A stretch of 64,000 bases of DNA from Dacryopinax spathularia (Eukaryota > Basidiomycota > Dacrymycetes > Dacrymycetales > Dacrymycetaceae): contig JBBPFI010000004.1 of assembly GCA_037974965.1 (NCBI GenBank), forward strand, positions 744,001 through 808,000. Reading direction: 5' to 3'. The position numbers and the translations under genes are program-made. Within the stretch, counting starts at the first letter, position 1. Every line of letters begins with the position of its first letter. Positions 10,375-21,829 of this stretch are shown here, one piece after another. Below the pieces are notes generated by a model, which made no database searches, was not told where the DNA came from, and was given only the letters and a program-made list of their open reading frames with translations.

Positions 10375-11574
10375 CTAATATACAACAACCTGCACGCCTC
10401 CCTGCCTGATCCTCTCCCCCAGCTTTCCACGCATAAGCTTGACGACCTCTCCCCTGACCTCAGGGATGGAAGAGAGCGTGCGCTCTTTCGCATCCCGGTG
10501 GGTTTCGTCGAGGATGACGTGGCTGAGTGCTGTTAGCGCTAAAGCGCCTTGTTCGAGTAGCTGGTGGAGTCGGCCGGGTGTGGCGACGGCTATGCTGACG
10601 CGGGTGCGGGAGAGGTATTCGACATGCTGGGAGAGCTTGAAGTGTTTTGCGAAGAGCTGTGGGGATTGTGATCAGTACATGCTCTTGCCCCCGGCAGGGA
10701 GAGACGCACCTTGGCGATCTCACCGCCTTTCTCGCCCCTCATCCCACTAGATTTGAGCACTCGGCAGAGCTCTGCAGCCCTGAGAGCTGCGGGGGAAAGG
10801 ATGATACACGTCGGAGCGCCAGGATTCTTAGGCTTCTGAGCGATACGTGTTGCAAGCTTTGGCAGGTCTGCAGGGTCTGTTACCATACGCCCGAATCGAC
10901 ATGAGAGCATCGGACGTACGGTCGCGTATAAACTGGGGTAATGCTTCCTCCGTCCGCTTGCCCGTGAATGCCGAAGTATCCTCAAAGCATACCTCTAAGA
11001 TAATTAGCCCCTAATCAGGTGGACGATAATAAAGGAAAGACGGCTTACCAGGCAACGACGCCTCCTCGAGCTCCAAAGCACTCAACCCACTAGCCCGACC
11101 CTCCTTCTGCAACACATCCGTCCACCAGCTCGCCAGCTGCTCCGGGCCCGCACTAGCGATATCCACCTCAGCATCAAGCTTCGGCCTCTTGGGCTTCTTC
11201 TTCTTCTTCTTTTTCTTCTCCCCCACAACAGCAGGACCAGTCTCGTCAGCCTCAGAGCCAGATCCACCAGATCCCTCCCCTCGCTCCTCCGTCGGGTCCT
11301 CAAGAGCACGAGCCTTCCGCTTCATAGCCCTCCCAACCCTCACATCCCTCATCCCATCGTCCTGCTCCGGCGTATCAAAGTACCGCATCTCATCCCCCTC
11401 CTCATCCCCCTCGCCTTCCTCGTTGTCGCTCACATCGGAGTCGTCATGACCAGCAGGGGCATCATCGTCCTCTGCGGCGGAGGGAGGGTCGAGCTCGAAA
11501 TCGTATTCGTCTGCCAGGTCATCCCCGCCTCCGATGTCTTTTGACGCTACGGGCGGTCGGACAAGCTGGACCAT
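10375..11574 (-). CDS. CMS1: Cms1-like ribosome small-subunit biogenesis factor
   Basis: Four exons run from MVQLVRPPVASKD at 11574 to the stop at 10377-10375. The N-terminal third is acidic with a poly-lysine stretch (EKKKKKKKKPKR, from the CTT/TTC-rich run near 11195-11218). The C-terminal part reads TCIILSPAALRAAELCRVLK, VSIAVATPGRLHQLLEQGAL and SHVILDETHRDAKERTL. These resemble helicase motifs Ia-II without the Walker A motif, as in Cms1/CMSS1, a small protein associated with the 90S pre-ribosome. Intron donors and acceptors (for example CTGG|GTAAGC near 11050) are canonical. It converges on mL60. Confidence 0.75.
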
Positions 11575-12018
11575 CTTGGTTCTATGTGCTCAGGCTTCTT
11601 TTGTCTGAGGTTGCCGATAGAGATAGGGCGAGCAGTGCAGACTGGGTTGAACCAAGTCAAGCAGTGATCAGATGTGCTGGACAGCCAACGACAGAAACGA
11701 CAGTCCAGGTAACAAAGCAAAGTGTATAAGTGGGGGAAATAAAGTATATGCGCTTTGTTGAAAGCGCGCGGTGAACGGTAGAAAATAAATAGCCGCCCAC
11801 ACGTCGCACCAAAAAACCGGCACCGGCACCGGGTGAAAGGTGGACCCCGATGACCCTTATTCGCATCAACATACGCTAACGCCGAGGAAAAGCGCTTTTG
11901 TTCGTTTCCGATTTGTTTGCATATTTCTCAAGCTCACCATCGACAGAAAACATCAGACGTATTGGGTCCCCGAAGGTGCGAGTGCGAGTATGACATAATC
12001 GCAAGACACAGATGAAGG
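11575..12018. other. Intergenic region upstream of CMS1
   Basis: Promoter side of CMS1 and 3' side of the WD-repeat gene. It holds one extragenic copy of the TATATGCGC element (near 11743-11751) that is otherwise mostly intronic in this window. No coding signal was seen. Confidence 0.5.
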
Positions 12019-13403
12019 CTATGATTGACTCGCTCCCACGGGGAAAAATCGCTTGATCACCACTAACCCCTTCCCATCCGCCGTCACCCCACCCATCCCC
12101 ACATACCGACCATCAGAGGCCAAGCAGTTCACCTTCGCGATCCCCTGCACAGTCTCGCAACACAGCAACTCCCAAGTCGGCGAAATCCGGAAATGCAGCA
12201 GGCTGCCGAGTAACGTGCAAGCCAGTAGGTTATTCTCGTCGATATGATACCTGCTTCCAACGTCAACGGGCGCTTAATCTGAATCTGCAGGGAATGCAAA
12301 CACGTACAAGCCAACAATAGGCCCATCAGCCGCCTTATGCCTCTCCCCATGCCCCGCCAAAGCTGCCCACCCGCGTTTCTTCCTATCCTTCTTCTTCTCC
12401 TTCTCGCCTGGTCTGTTAGCAGAGGCCACGTATATCTCCCCATTTGCTAAGCCGCAGGCGGGGTCGCCGTTCGCTGCTATGTGGAGGGATTGAATGAAGG
12501 GAGGGGAGAGAGACATGGTTGCTTGGGTTGCTGTCACCTCTGCGTAGAAGTTAGAAGCCATTCGAGATAGAGAAGAGAAGAGAACAGCGTACGTTCGAGG
12601 CTGACCTGGTTGATGAGCGTCCCTCGGGTGAAGTCATGTTGGATTATTCGGTAGTCGTAGCCGGCCGATAATACTGAAGCAGAGTCAGCCTTTGGATAGT
12701 CAGCCGTGTGCGTTGAGTACTCACGTCCATGATTGGGCGGTAGGAATGCTAAGCAGTCGCAGACCTAGTGATGGTATCAGTATATGCCATGGCTAAAAGG
12801 AGCGAAGCGGATCACGCTGTTATGCGATATCCTCATCGCCCGTTTCTGACGTTCTGGCCCAAGCGAAATAACGCCCACGACCCCATCTTCCGACGAATAT
12901 GCCAAATACGATCCTTTCTCATCAATCGAAATCTGATCTCGTCAGGGAAAGCAAGGCCTTGGGACGAAGAATGCGCACTTTACTGATCACGTCCTCCTCG
13001 TCCTTAAGAGGCTCGATCGTCTCGACCGCATTGGCCAGAGGTACGGATGATGGTTCTCCGATCTCGTATCTCGCGACTCTGTTTCCCATGGCGCACCAGA
13101 TATCCCGTGGCCTTTGATCATCTTCACCAGCCGGCGTCCAAGCGAGGCTGGCTAGCTCCTCATTTCCCGTGAATAGGACATTCCGCAATGACGCCGGTTC
13201 TTCTTTGAGGGCATAAACGCGAACCTGACCGTCCTCTAGCACACATCTCAGTTCATGTTCCAGCAAGGCCTGACAACAGACTACGTACCACATCCCGCCG
13301 CCAACAGATCACCAGCAAAATCCAAACATGTCACCGGACTCTCCGTCTTCAGCTCATATGCCGCCTCCAAAAGTGCATTAGCCGTCGAGGTCGTTGTCGT
13401 CAT
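12019..13403 (-). CDS. WD40-repeat protein, WDR53-like
   Basis: The model starts at MTTTTSTANALLEAAYE (13403) and ends at 12021-12019, with about seven short exons. Repeating beta-propeller blades are visible: SPVTCLDFAGDLLAAGCEDG with QVRVYAL; ELASLAWTP with DIWCAMGNRVARYEI; GSYLAYSSEDGVVGVISL; VCDCLAFLPPNHGLLSAGYD with YRIIQHD; GDPACGLANGEIYVASANR; and NCLASDGRYVGMGGV. The blade order and the SAGYD motif resemble WDR53, a small WD protein proposed as a DCAF substrate receptor. The precise family is a motif-level guess. Its start is only 100 bases from the next gene's start, a tight divergent promoter. One intron (near 12765-12787) carries GCATATACTGAT. Confidence 0.65.
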
Positions 13404-13503
13404 AACCAGGGTTCCAGGGTCTCCTCCTCGACCAGAACCTGAAATTACCCAAAGCAACTTCTTGGACTAGTTACCTACTTGCTATTCATCACTGAGACGG
13501 TCT

Positions 13504-14485
13504 ATGGACCCACACGCATCACATAACGTCGGTCATGCTGTCTTAATATCGAGTACGCCCCTCCCCACCCCGTCCGACTAAGGAAGCTGATCAGGTGCAC
13601 CAGCTGTACTAGGAGCAGCGTACGGCGCTTCCTACGGCCTGATCCAACGCACCACCCCCGGGCTATTCGCATTCACAACCGGGACAAGTGTCTGCCTAAC
13701 AACGTCCATTTTCTTCGGTTCGTCCTCCCAGCCTCTTTCCCCGTCCTCTCAAGTCCCCCTCCCTCCTCTTCCCTCTGCCTATACCGTTAGGCTAACATAA
13801 AAGCAGGTGTGAGGGAATGGGCCGTCTCCCCGCTCCTCGTCGCCACGATCCCCGGAGGTCAATACGAGCACCGAAGAAAACAGCTCCAAGGACCACATGT
13901 CGACGGTCCAGATCCAAGCGGAGGATGGACAGAAATGCGGCTCTATAAAGTTCCCGACTCTGGCTTGGCGGGCGCTCTGACGGGAGGGGTGCTCAATACT
14001 CTGCGACGTACGTCTCCGTTCTTTCGCTGAAGGGGGGAGGATTGGTGCTGACGGGAAGGGTAGGAGGGAGGGCGGGCATCTTACCGGGCGCTTTTACTTT
14101 GGGTCTGACGGCCGCTCTGATCCAGCTGGGGGTGAACGAAGCCTCTATAGCACGCATAAAACTCGTCGCTCGCGAACTCCAATCCTCTTCCTCTCTCTCT
14201 CCCTCCACCACCGCCTCCTCCTCCGCCGCCGCCGCAGCAGCAGCCCAAGAAAGACCCCGAGATTTCTCAGAATGGGTACTTCACTACCTTTCCTACGTCA
14301 TGCCTATCAAGCGGCTAACAGATGAGGAGTACGTCCGGGTCTCGGAGAAGAAGCGGGCTGAGATTGACCGGAAGTTGGAGAGTATCAGGAGGGAGCTGGA
14401 GGGGATCGAGGCTGCTGATGCTGGGCAGCTGCCACCACCGCCAGCACCACCAGTGCACTCGCAGACTCAATCGAGTCGGTCGTAA
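13504..14485 (+). CDS. Tim17/Tim22/Tim23-family-like membrane protein
   Basis: Four exons (13504-13552, 13595-13717, 13807-14007, 14064-14485) sum to 265 codons. Hydrophobic segments are seen at APAVLGAAYGASYGLIQ, LFAFTTGTSVCLTTSIFFG and GLAGALTGGVLNTL followed by ILPGAFTLGLTAALIQLG. The glycine-rich small-residue helices and the GALTGG motif recall Tim17-superfamily proteins of the mitochondrial inner membrane. The C-terminus is hydrophilic: a Ser/Ala run, then a charged helix, then a Pro-rich end. No exact member was recognised, so substrate or complex is unknown. It shares a 100-bp divergent promoter with the WD-repeat gene. Confidence 0.6.
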
Positions 14486-14586
14486 TTTATAGAACATGCA
14501 ACATCTAATTTTTGCCTCATATGTAACCCTAATCACAAGCCCTTTTTGGTCGAACTCTACCTAGGACAAAGGAAGCGAGCAGGGGT

Positions 14587-16988
14587 TCACATCTCAATGT
14601 GCCAATCGAGCCTCTCCGCCCACTTCCCCGGCAAGATCTCCGAGATCTGCTCCACGTCCTTATCCCCCCTCCCCGAAAGACACAAGACCACATCCTGTTC
14701 CCTCGGGAGAGTCTTAGCGATCTGGACCGCTCCCCACACAGCGTGCGCGGACTCGAGGGCGGGGATGATCCCCTCCAACTGGGTGCACATCCGGAACCCG
14801 CGAAGGGCCTCTTCGTCGTTCGCGACGATGTAGGAGGCGCGGCCGGTGTCTTTCAGCCAGGCGTGTTCCGGTCCTACGCCGGGGTAGTCCAGGCCGGCGG
14901 AGATAGAGTGGGTCTCGATGATCTGCCCCGTTGGCGACTGCAAGAGATACGTCCTCACGCCATGCAAGACACCAGGTGTGCCGAGCGCAAGAGTAGCAGA
15001 ATGCCGGGCCGTATCGACCCCATCACCCCCCGCCTCAACGCCGACGATCCTCACCCCAGGCTCGTTGATGAAATCGTAGAACGTGCCAATAGCGTTCGAC
15101 CCCCCTCCCACACAAGCCACAACGACATCGGGAAGCTTGCCCTTGACCTCAGCCATCTGCTGCTTGATCTCCCTCCCGATGATACGCTGGAAGTCACGCA
15201 CGATGGTCGGGAATGGATGAGGGCCGATGGCGGACCCGACCAGGTAGTGCGTCGTGCTGAGATTCGTCACCCAGTCGCGCATCGCTTCGTTTATGGCGTC
15301 TTTGAGGGTCTTGGAGCCCGAGTTGACGGGGACGACCTGCGCATATATCCGTCAGCCACGGTTCTTCTCCGACGAGCGAGGCGAGGCGAGCAAAAGATGA
15401 CAGAAAGGGAGAGAGAGAGCGCACCTTTGCCCCGAGCATCCGCATCCTAAACACGTTCAGCGCCTGCCGCCTCACGTCCTCCGCGCCCATGTACACCACA
15501 CACTCCAACCCGAACCTCGCACAAGCCGTAGCAGTAGCAACGCCATGCTGCCCCGCCCCCGTCTCCGCAATAATCCTCTTCTTCCCCAGCCGCTTCGCAA
15601 GCAATATCTGGCCAATGGCATTATTGATCTTATGCGACCCCGTATGATTCAGGTCTTCGCGCTTGAACCAGATGCGCGCGCCGCCCGCGTACTCGCTCAG
15701 CCGCTCGGCGAGGTAAAGGCGAGAAGGACGGTTGATGTACCCGTAAAACGACTCGAATTCGGCCCAGAAGGCCGGGTCGGCCAGGGCGTGCTTGTGCGCT
15801 TGTTCGAGCTCTGCTAGAGCGTCGACGAGCGCTTCGGGAACGTATTGACCTCCGAAAGCGCCGAACCTGCTTGGGAGGACGGTGGGCTCGGTGACTTTCA
15901 GCTCGGAGGGTGCTTCGGCCGCAGGGACGGGGAGGGCCGGGGAGGGCTGGACGACTTGTGCTCCGGCGCCGTTCGCTAGGTGCGGAGGTGTGGGCATAGA
16001 TGCGGCCTTCTGCGTCAGCTCGGCACAGAACTTGCGTACGTTCTCGAGTGCCTCTGCGGTCGAGGGCGAGGACTTGATGATGCTCACTATCCTCGACCCG
16101 ACGACTACGCCGTCCGAGCCGGCGGCGGCGACGGCTTCGAAGTGCTGGCGTGTTGCGACGCCGAACCCGACTGCGAGAGGGACGGGCGTGTATGCCCTGA
16201 TGCGCGCGAGGAGCTGCGGGAGCTCGACGTTCATCGCTACTTCCGCCGAGGAGCCCGTGGTACCCATCTGTCACACAACCGTCAGCATCTTACCCCAACA
16301 CCTTTTCCACCTCACCCCACAAGGGAGGAAGGAAGGAGGGAAGGAAGCAGACGCACCTTGGAAACGACATAGATGAACGAATCGGCAATACTAGCCAAAA
16401 ACTTGATCCTCGACAAGCTCGTCGATGGTGCCACTAAGGGCACATAGCTTATCCCTTCGGCCGTGCAGATCGACCTGAATCGGATTGCCTCTTCCGGGGG
16501 CAGGTCGACCATTATGAACCCGTTCGCGCCGGCTTCGCGGGCGTCTTGGACCGCTTTCTCTTCGCCGTAGGAAAGGAGTGGGTTGTAGTAGCCTGCGGGA
16601 GGTCATCCATTAGTCTCGGATCTCGGAAGAGATGAAAGGGGAAGGAAGGTTGGAAGTATGGAGTGAAAGGAATAGCAGACCCACCCATAAGCAACACGGG
16701 CGTAGTGAGCCCCTTATTCCTCGCCTCCCTCAGCATACCCAACACGACCGCATAGCTCACATCAAACCCCAACGCAACCGTATTACTCTCCTGTATCGCG
16801 GGCCCATCGGCGATCGGGTCGCTGAATGGTACACCGAGCTCGATGATGTCCGCCCCGCCTTCCTGCATTGCCAGGAGGAGGGGGACGGTGTCGGCGGGAG
16901 AGGGGTATCCGGCGGTGACGAATGTTACGAAGGCGGGTGAGCCTTGGGTTTTCTTTTCGGCGAAGACGCGTTTGAGTGCTTCGGCCAT
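14587..16988 (-). CDS. TRP5: Bifunctional tryptophan synthase (alpha-beta fusion)
   Basis: Five exons on the minus strand. The alpha half (from [13 protein letters not shown], 16988) has [18 protein letters not shown] and [20 protein letters not shown] with the catalytic Glu and Asp, then a (beta/alpha)8 barrel through [15 protein letters not shown] and GVVVGSRIV. The beta half begins near [18 protein letters not shown] and holds the PLP lysine in [15 protein letters not shown], the phosphate loop [14 protein letters not shown] and [16 protein letters not shown]. It ends at HIEM. The enzyme makes indole from indole-3-glycerol phosphate and joins it to serine, the last step of tryptophan synthesis in the cytosol. 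The fusion order alpha then beta is the fungal one. The alpha-beta linker is Ala/Pro-rich. One intron carries GCGCATATA near 15339-15347. Confidence 0.95.
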
Positions 16989-17443
16989 TTTTGGTGAGCG
17001 GGGCTTAGAAGAGGTAGAGGGTGGTAAGACGACGGATGGGGTTGGGTGGTCGAGGGCTATGGCTAGACCTTAAATAGACAGCAACGATTCGAAGGACAAT
17101 AGCAAAGGTAAGAGTTCAGCAATAAGCCAACGTCCGCAAAAGGTAAAAGCAGCGTAAAAAGGAGAGGACACAGTACGTCGATCGATCGTCTCAGCCAACG
17201 ATGGATAAACGAAAGAAGTCGTCGAGTCAGGGCGCCATAAATCTCACGTATCGACCGACACCCAAAAAGCCCCCATACTTCGGTAAGGGTCCCGGAAGAT
17301 TGCCGATCCTCCGTACTCGGCTCCGGTCGGAGTTACTCTCATTAGTGTTTCCATGCTATTTCCATGCCTGATTCAGCCAATCAGAAACGCGAACTGTCCA
17401 AGGGTCCGTCCGAGCGTTCGGCGCTTAAACGAGTGAGTCTCTT
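16989..17443. promoter_or_regulatory. Divergent promoter region TRP5/TRS120
   Basis: 455 bases between two gene starts. A GAGTCA (TGACTC on the TRP5 strand) lies near 17224-17229, about 235 bases upstream of TRP5. This is the core of a Gcn4/Cpc1 general amino-acid control site and fits TRP5, but one 6-mer is weak evidence. A CCAAT sequence occurs near 17374-17378, about 70 bases before TRS120. Confidence 0.35.
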
Positions 17444-20373
17444 ATGGCCACCACCACCACCACCGGTGAAGGCCGGACATCTCTCCTCCACCTCCTCCCC
17501 TTCGACAGAGAGAAAGTGTCGACTTTCCTCGAGAGTTCATATTCCCCCGTCCAGTTCGGGCGAAAAGAAGCCTGGATCCTACGCGAACTCAATGCGCAGC
17601 TACTGGAGCTGCTCGTCTCTGCGCGGGAAGAGGCGGCCACTTCCTCCGCAGGAGGGGAGAGTGCGAGATCCTTTGGCGTCAATGGGCAGACGCCATCGCC
17701 GCTTGGGACAGAGTTTGGAGGGAGAGAGGTAGTGGGAGGACTGGCTGTAAGGGAGAATGAGCTTGTAGAGGGGAGCGAAGCCATCGTCCGGCTCATTCGA
17801 TGCGTCTGCGAAGTGTACGGCATCTCCCTCGACCTCGTTCAAATCCGGGACGCTACCGCCCCCGCACCAGCCAACACCTCCTCACCCACCCCAGACGACC
17901 AGCAGCAGCGCGCAGAGCCCACTACCGGCCTGCGCAGCACGGGCACGTGGCAGTCCTACGGCTGGCCCGAGCTCCAGCTGGCCATAATGAGGGAAACACT
18001 CTCCCTCGCCCAGCTCCTACCGGACTACCCGACCGTCGCCCAACTCGCACTGACGACCATCCGCCAGCTGGGGAAATATATCCCCGCAAACGAGCAACAT
18101 AACCTGTATACGATCGCCCTGAGGGCGATGGCCACTGCCCGGCGGAGGGGCGATCCGAGGAGGCTGGAGTACTGGTCTGAGAACCCGCTGGTCAGGGTAG
18201 AGGGGGTGCCTTTGGCCGTTGCGCGGTTGCCTACACCGCACGCACTGAGCGAGCTGCAGGTCAAGCCTTCTGCTTCTGAAGCGCAGCCGATCCAGGGGCT
18301 GGGGGAAGACCCGTTCCTGTACAACCCGCGATTACAGACCTCGGCAGGAACGGGCAAAGTGCTGGCAGTGCAGAACGAACGCCTCGAGTTCCTAGTGACG
18401 CTCAAGAACCCGCATCCGTTCGACTTTGACCTGCAGAGCGTGGAGCTCTCCACTTCCGGCATCCCGTTTCAGAGCCAGGGGGTGAACGTCGTCCTCCCCG
18501 CTAGCGGGCATCAAGTGCTCAGGATGAGCGGCGTCCCTCTTCATCCTGGCACCCTGACCGTCAGGGGATGTACGGTGCAAGTCAGTGGTTGTCTACCGCG
18601 CACATTCTTCTTCTCCCTCCCTACAAAAGAGGACGAGTCACGGCAGGAGAAAAGGCAGCTCGCACTCGAGCTCGAATTCGAGTCGATCAAGTCCGTCGGC
18701 CTCGACGCGAGGCCCATCAACCGATCCGCCGCCGGCAACAAGCGGCGCTCCGCACTCGGCCTACCACCGCAAGAGGCAAACGACCCCACCCAAAAATTCC
18801 TAGAATGCACGATCGTACCCGAACAGCCCCTAATGCGCGTCAAACGTTCTTCCCTCACGTACGGCGCCCTGATGCTCTATTCCGGCGAGACGGCCTCCTT
18901 CACCCTCACACTCGAAAATATAAGCCCTCACAAGCCCGTAAATTTCCTCCGGGTAACTTTTGACGATTCGACCATCCCGCCCGCGCAGGCCGCGTTGGCG
19001 GAAGGAGAGCTCTCGACCGCTGAGCAGTACGAGACGGAGTATGAGCTTGTTCGTCGGCCTGTGTTTATCTGGGAGCAGGCGAGAGATGCAGAGGCAGAGG
19101 GCGTGAGGGTCGAAGGGGGGAAGAAAACGAGTGTTGGGGTGAGGTGTTTGGGAAAGGTGGGGTGTACGAGCGGAACGGTGCTGGTCTCTTATGGCTCCAT
19201 CCCCGCCCGCGACTCTTCTTCAAGTGAGGAGAAAGAAGGCAGCCACGGCGGGAGCGAGCAGTTTTATACGAGGCAGATCGTTTATCCGGTGCTGGTGACG
19301 GTGTACCATCATCTCCAGTGCGAGGGGATGGACATTATACCCTTCTCCCCCGCTGAGCATGCCCAAATGGAGGGGATGGAGGCGAATGACCCGAGACGGG
19401 CGTTGGTGGACGTTCCGCTGGATGAGGCGGGGGAATGGTGTTTGTTCATGCTGGACGTGAGGAACGCGTTTGGCGTTCCGTTCGAGGTGACGCTCGAGCG
19501 GACGCAAGACGGTACGTCTCCCCTCTTTCCCTCGCCCCTCAAGTATGTCTGATCGGAGATGCGATGTAGATGCCCCAGCAGGCAGCTCGACCCGCCTTAT
19601 CCCCCCGCACACCACTCTCCGCCTCATGCTCCCCCTCAAGCGTCAATACCTCCCCCCCACGCACACCAACCGCCCAATCCCTACCCTCCTCCCACGTCAG
19701 TTCCTCGTCTCGAAAGACCGACTCTCCAGCCTCGAGGAAAAAGAGCAGAGGACGTTGTTTTGGTATCGCGAGCATTTGTTTTCGTGCGTAAGGGCGGGGT
19801 GGAGGGAAGTGGGGAGTGGGAGGTGGGGGGAGGTGGGGTTGAGGGGGGGGAGGATGAGGGGGAGTATGGTTGGGGCTTTTAGGGCTGAGAGGGTTAGGGT
19901 TGAGCTGTGCGTTCGGCTTGCTGCCGAGGCGGACGAGGAGGGAGTGGGAGAGGTGGGGATGAGGGAGGTGAAGCCGAGAGCGGGGAAGTATGAGATACCG
20001 GCGAACGAGTTTGTTTACTTGTCGGCGAGAGTTACGAACGTGCATTGTACGTCCCTCGTCCCTCTCCCCCGTCCCTTCCTCTTCCCGTACCCGTGGCTAA
20101 CGAGAGAAAACAGCCCCACCAGCCCACCTAACCCTCTCCCTCACCCCTCTCCCTCCCACACCCACAGCATTTGTGCTACACGAAGGCTCCCTCTCCGACA
20201 TCCCGCTCGGGCTGGTCGAGCAGGGCCAAACAGTGGAAAGGGAGATATGTATGGTGTTTGTCGCTGAGGGACGGTTTGACTGGGCGGCGGGGGTGAGGAT
20301 ATGCGGCGAAGAGGGGGAGGTGGAGGAGGCGGGGAGGAGGGAGGTGGGGTTTGTTGCCCGTGGGGGTGGGTGA
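17444..20373 (+). CDS. TRS120: TRAPP II subunit Trs120/TRAPPC9, apparently lacking the N-terminal region
   Basis: Three exons (17444-19511, 19570-20046, 20114-20373) sum to 935 codons. The protein opens with MATTTTTGEGR, then a TPR-like helical region (GRKEAWILRELNAQLLELLV, NLYTIALRAMATARRR), then beta-sandwich repeats (VLAVQNERLEFLVTLKNPHP, MLYSGETASFTLTLENISPH, GEWCLFMLDVRNAFGVPFEV). The end reads SFVLHEGSLSDIPLG and CMVFVAEGRFDW. These are successive Trs120 landmarks. TRAPP II acts at the late Golgi as a Rab11/Ypt31 exchange factor. Trs120 is usually about 1200-1300 residues. Here the first 350-400, which normally include the early 'LLLPVxP' segment, are not found in the 455 bases upstream, where a CCAAT box lies instead. 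So the gene is either truncated or has a remote exon. Base composition turns strongly G-rich near 19790-19870. Confidence 0.8.
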
Positions 20374-20912
20374 GTCTGGATACCTGAAAGGCTTACATCT
20401 TTTCCACTGGGAAGACTGAGATTCCTTGGGCCGCACGATGATAGCGCGATGATACCCTTTTTTGCTTTGCAAGCATGTATGATACCCTTAGAATACCAAT
20501 TCACCCGATTCCCCATCCCCTTCCGCGGGCCTATTTCGTTTCTTCAAAAAGATATTAATTTTTGAGAGTCATCACCCGCAATTGCACGTAGCCGCAAAAG
20601 GATCGCGGTACCATCACTTCGCGCGGGAAGAAGCCCGAACCAGAAGCAAACGAGGGGGCGATGACGATTGCTCCCGCGCTTCTGATCAGGGAACAGCGCA
20701 ACTCTCCTCCGGCCCGAAGGCGCAGTACTTCAACGATCGTCCGAGTCCGCCTAATCACCAGCAAACCACCTTACTCCTGTCCCTCTGTGCTATCACACTC
20801 CCACTCAGAGGAGTCACAGTCACATTCCGCGGAGTGTACCGCAGTCTGGAAAGAAGAAGGAAGCTTGGATTTGGAAGGGAACGCGTGTGTGTTTGAGTTT
20901 TGAGTTGCTGAG
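20374..20912. other. Intergenic region between TRS120 and VPS55
   Basis: 539 bases on the 3' side of TRS120 and the 5' side of VPS55. Short open frames here have no recognisable product. No TATA box, tRNA or repeat was recognised. Confidence 0.5.
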
Positions 20913-21573
20913 ATGGCTGCGGGTCTCAAGAGTGCGTCACCCCTTCCCCTATCCCTTCTCTCTTCTCGCCGAATCGTCCACACCATCTGCACACTTCGAC
21001 ATCGCCGCGCGCAACGCCATCTGGCGCACCTTGCTTCTCCCTACCACCTACTTCATCTTCCTATACCGGTTGTTGAGAGCAAGCTGATGTATCGCTATAC
21101 CTGGGCAGCCGTCATCCTCCTCTCCTTCGTCCTCGCCGTCGGGTTCCTACTCGTAATCCTCTCCTGCGCCCTCTGGGCAAACTGGCTCCCCCTGCTAGTC
21201 GGTACGTCCCCCCTCCACTATCTATCCCTCTCCCTCTCTCCCTCCACTCTGTGGTGGACCAGTGCTGACGCCCCGCCTCCCCCTCCCAGCACTAACATTC
21301 GTCCTCGCCCCCCTGCCCAACTCCCTCTTCCGTAACTGCGCAAACGACGACTTCGGCGCGACAGACTACGCCGAAGGATCAGGTGCCATCGACCTGGGTC
21401 ATTTTCTCACCGCCGCGATCGTCGTGACGGGGTTCGCGCTGCCGCTCGTGCTGGCGCACTCGGGGGTGATCCATCCGATGGCGTGTGTGATGAGTATCGT
21501 TGGTGGGGGGTTGGTGTATGGGACTATCGTTAGTTATACGGCGGTGTTTAGGCAGGATGTTGATGAGTTCTGA
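20913..21573 (+). CDS. VPS55: Endosomal membrane protein Vps55 (OB-RGRP family)
   Basis: Three exons (20913-20931, 21109-21201, 21290-21573) sum to 132 codons. The 131-residue product has four hydrophobic segments: VILLSFVLAVGFLLVILSCA, LPLLVALTFVLAPLPN, LGHFLTAAIVVTGFALPLVL and ACVMSIVGGGLVYGTIVSYT. HSGVIHP and a final DEF are also present, as in the Vps55/LEPROT family. Vps55 forms a complex with Vps68 and promotes late-endosome-to-vacuole traffic. The first exon encodes only MAAGLK. The first intron is 177 nt, unusually long for this window. Confidence 0.92.
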
Positions 21574-21829
21574 GGGGCGGGTGCCTAGGAGGGTGGGTGC
21601 GAGGGGCGAGGAGGGTGGGGTGAGAAGGGTGTCAGTGTGGAGCTAGGAGGAGTGTGGTGGAAATGTAATGGCTGCTTTCTTGTACGCCTTCAACTCTCTC
21701 GACCCATGGCGTCATATTGGCCCATCCGCCTGAAACCTGAACTGTTCACAAGAGCCTTCCTCTATATAATTCCATCAACCCGCCCAAATCATCTATAACT
21801 ATCTATACCCTCCTATATGTTTGCATGCT

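Noticed and set aside
11183-11220. CTT/TTC microsatellite
   Set aside because: It is coding: it encodes the poly-lysine run of CMS1 on the minus strand.
19790-19880. G-run-rich stretch resembling a G-quadruplex or repeat
   Set aside because: It is within the TRS120 second exon and is explained by Gly/Arg/Val codons in this frame; possible G4 folding was not pursued.
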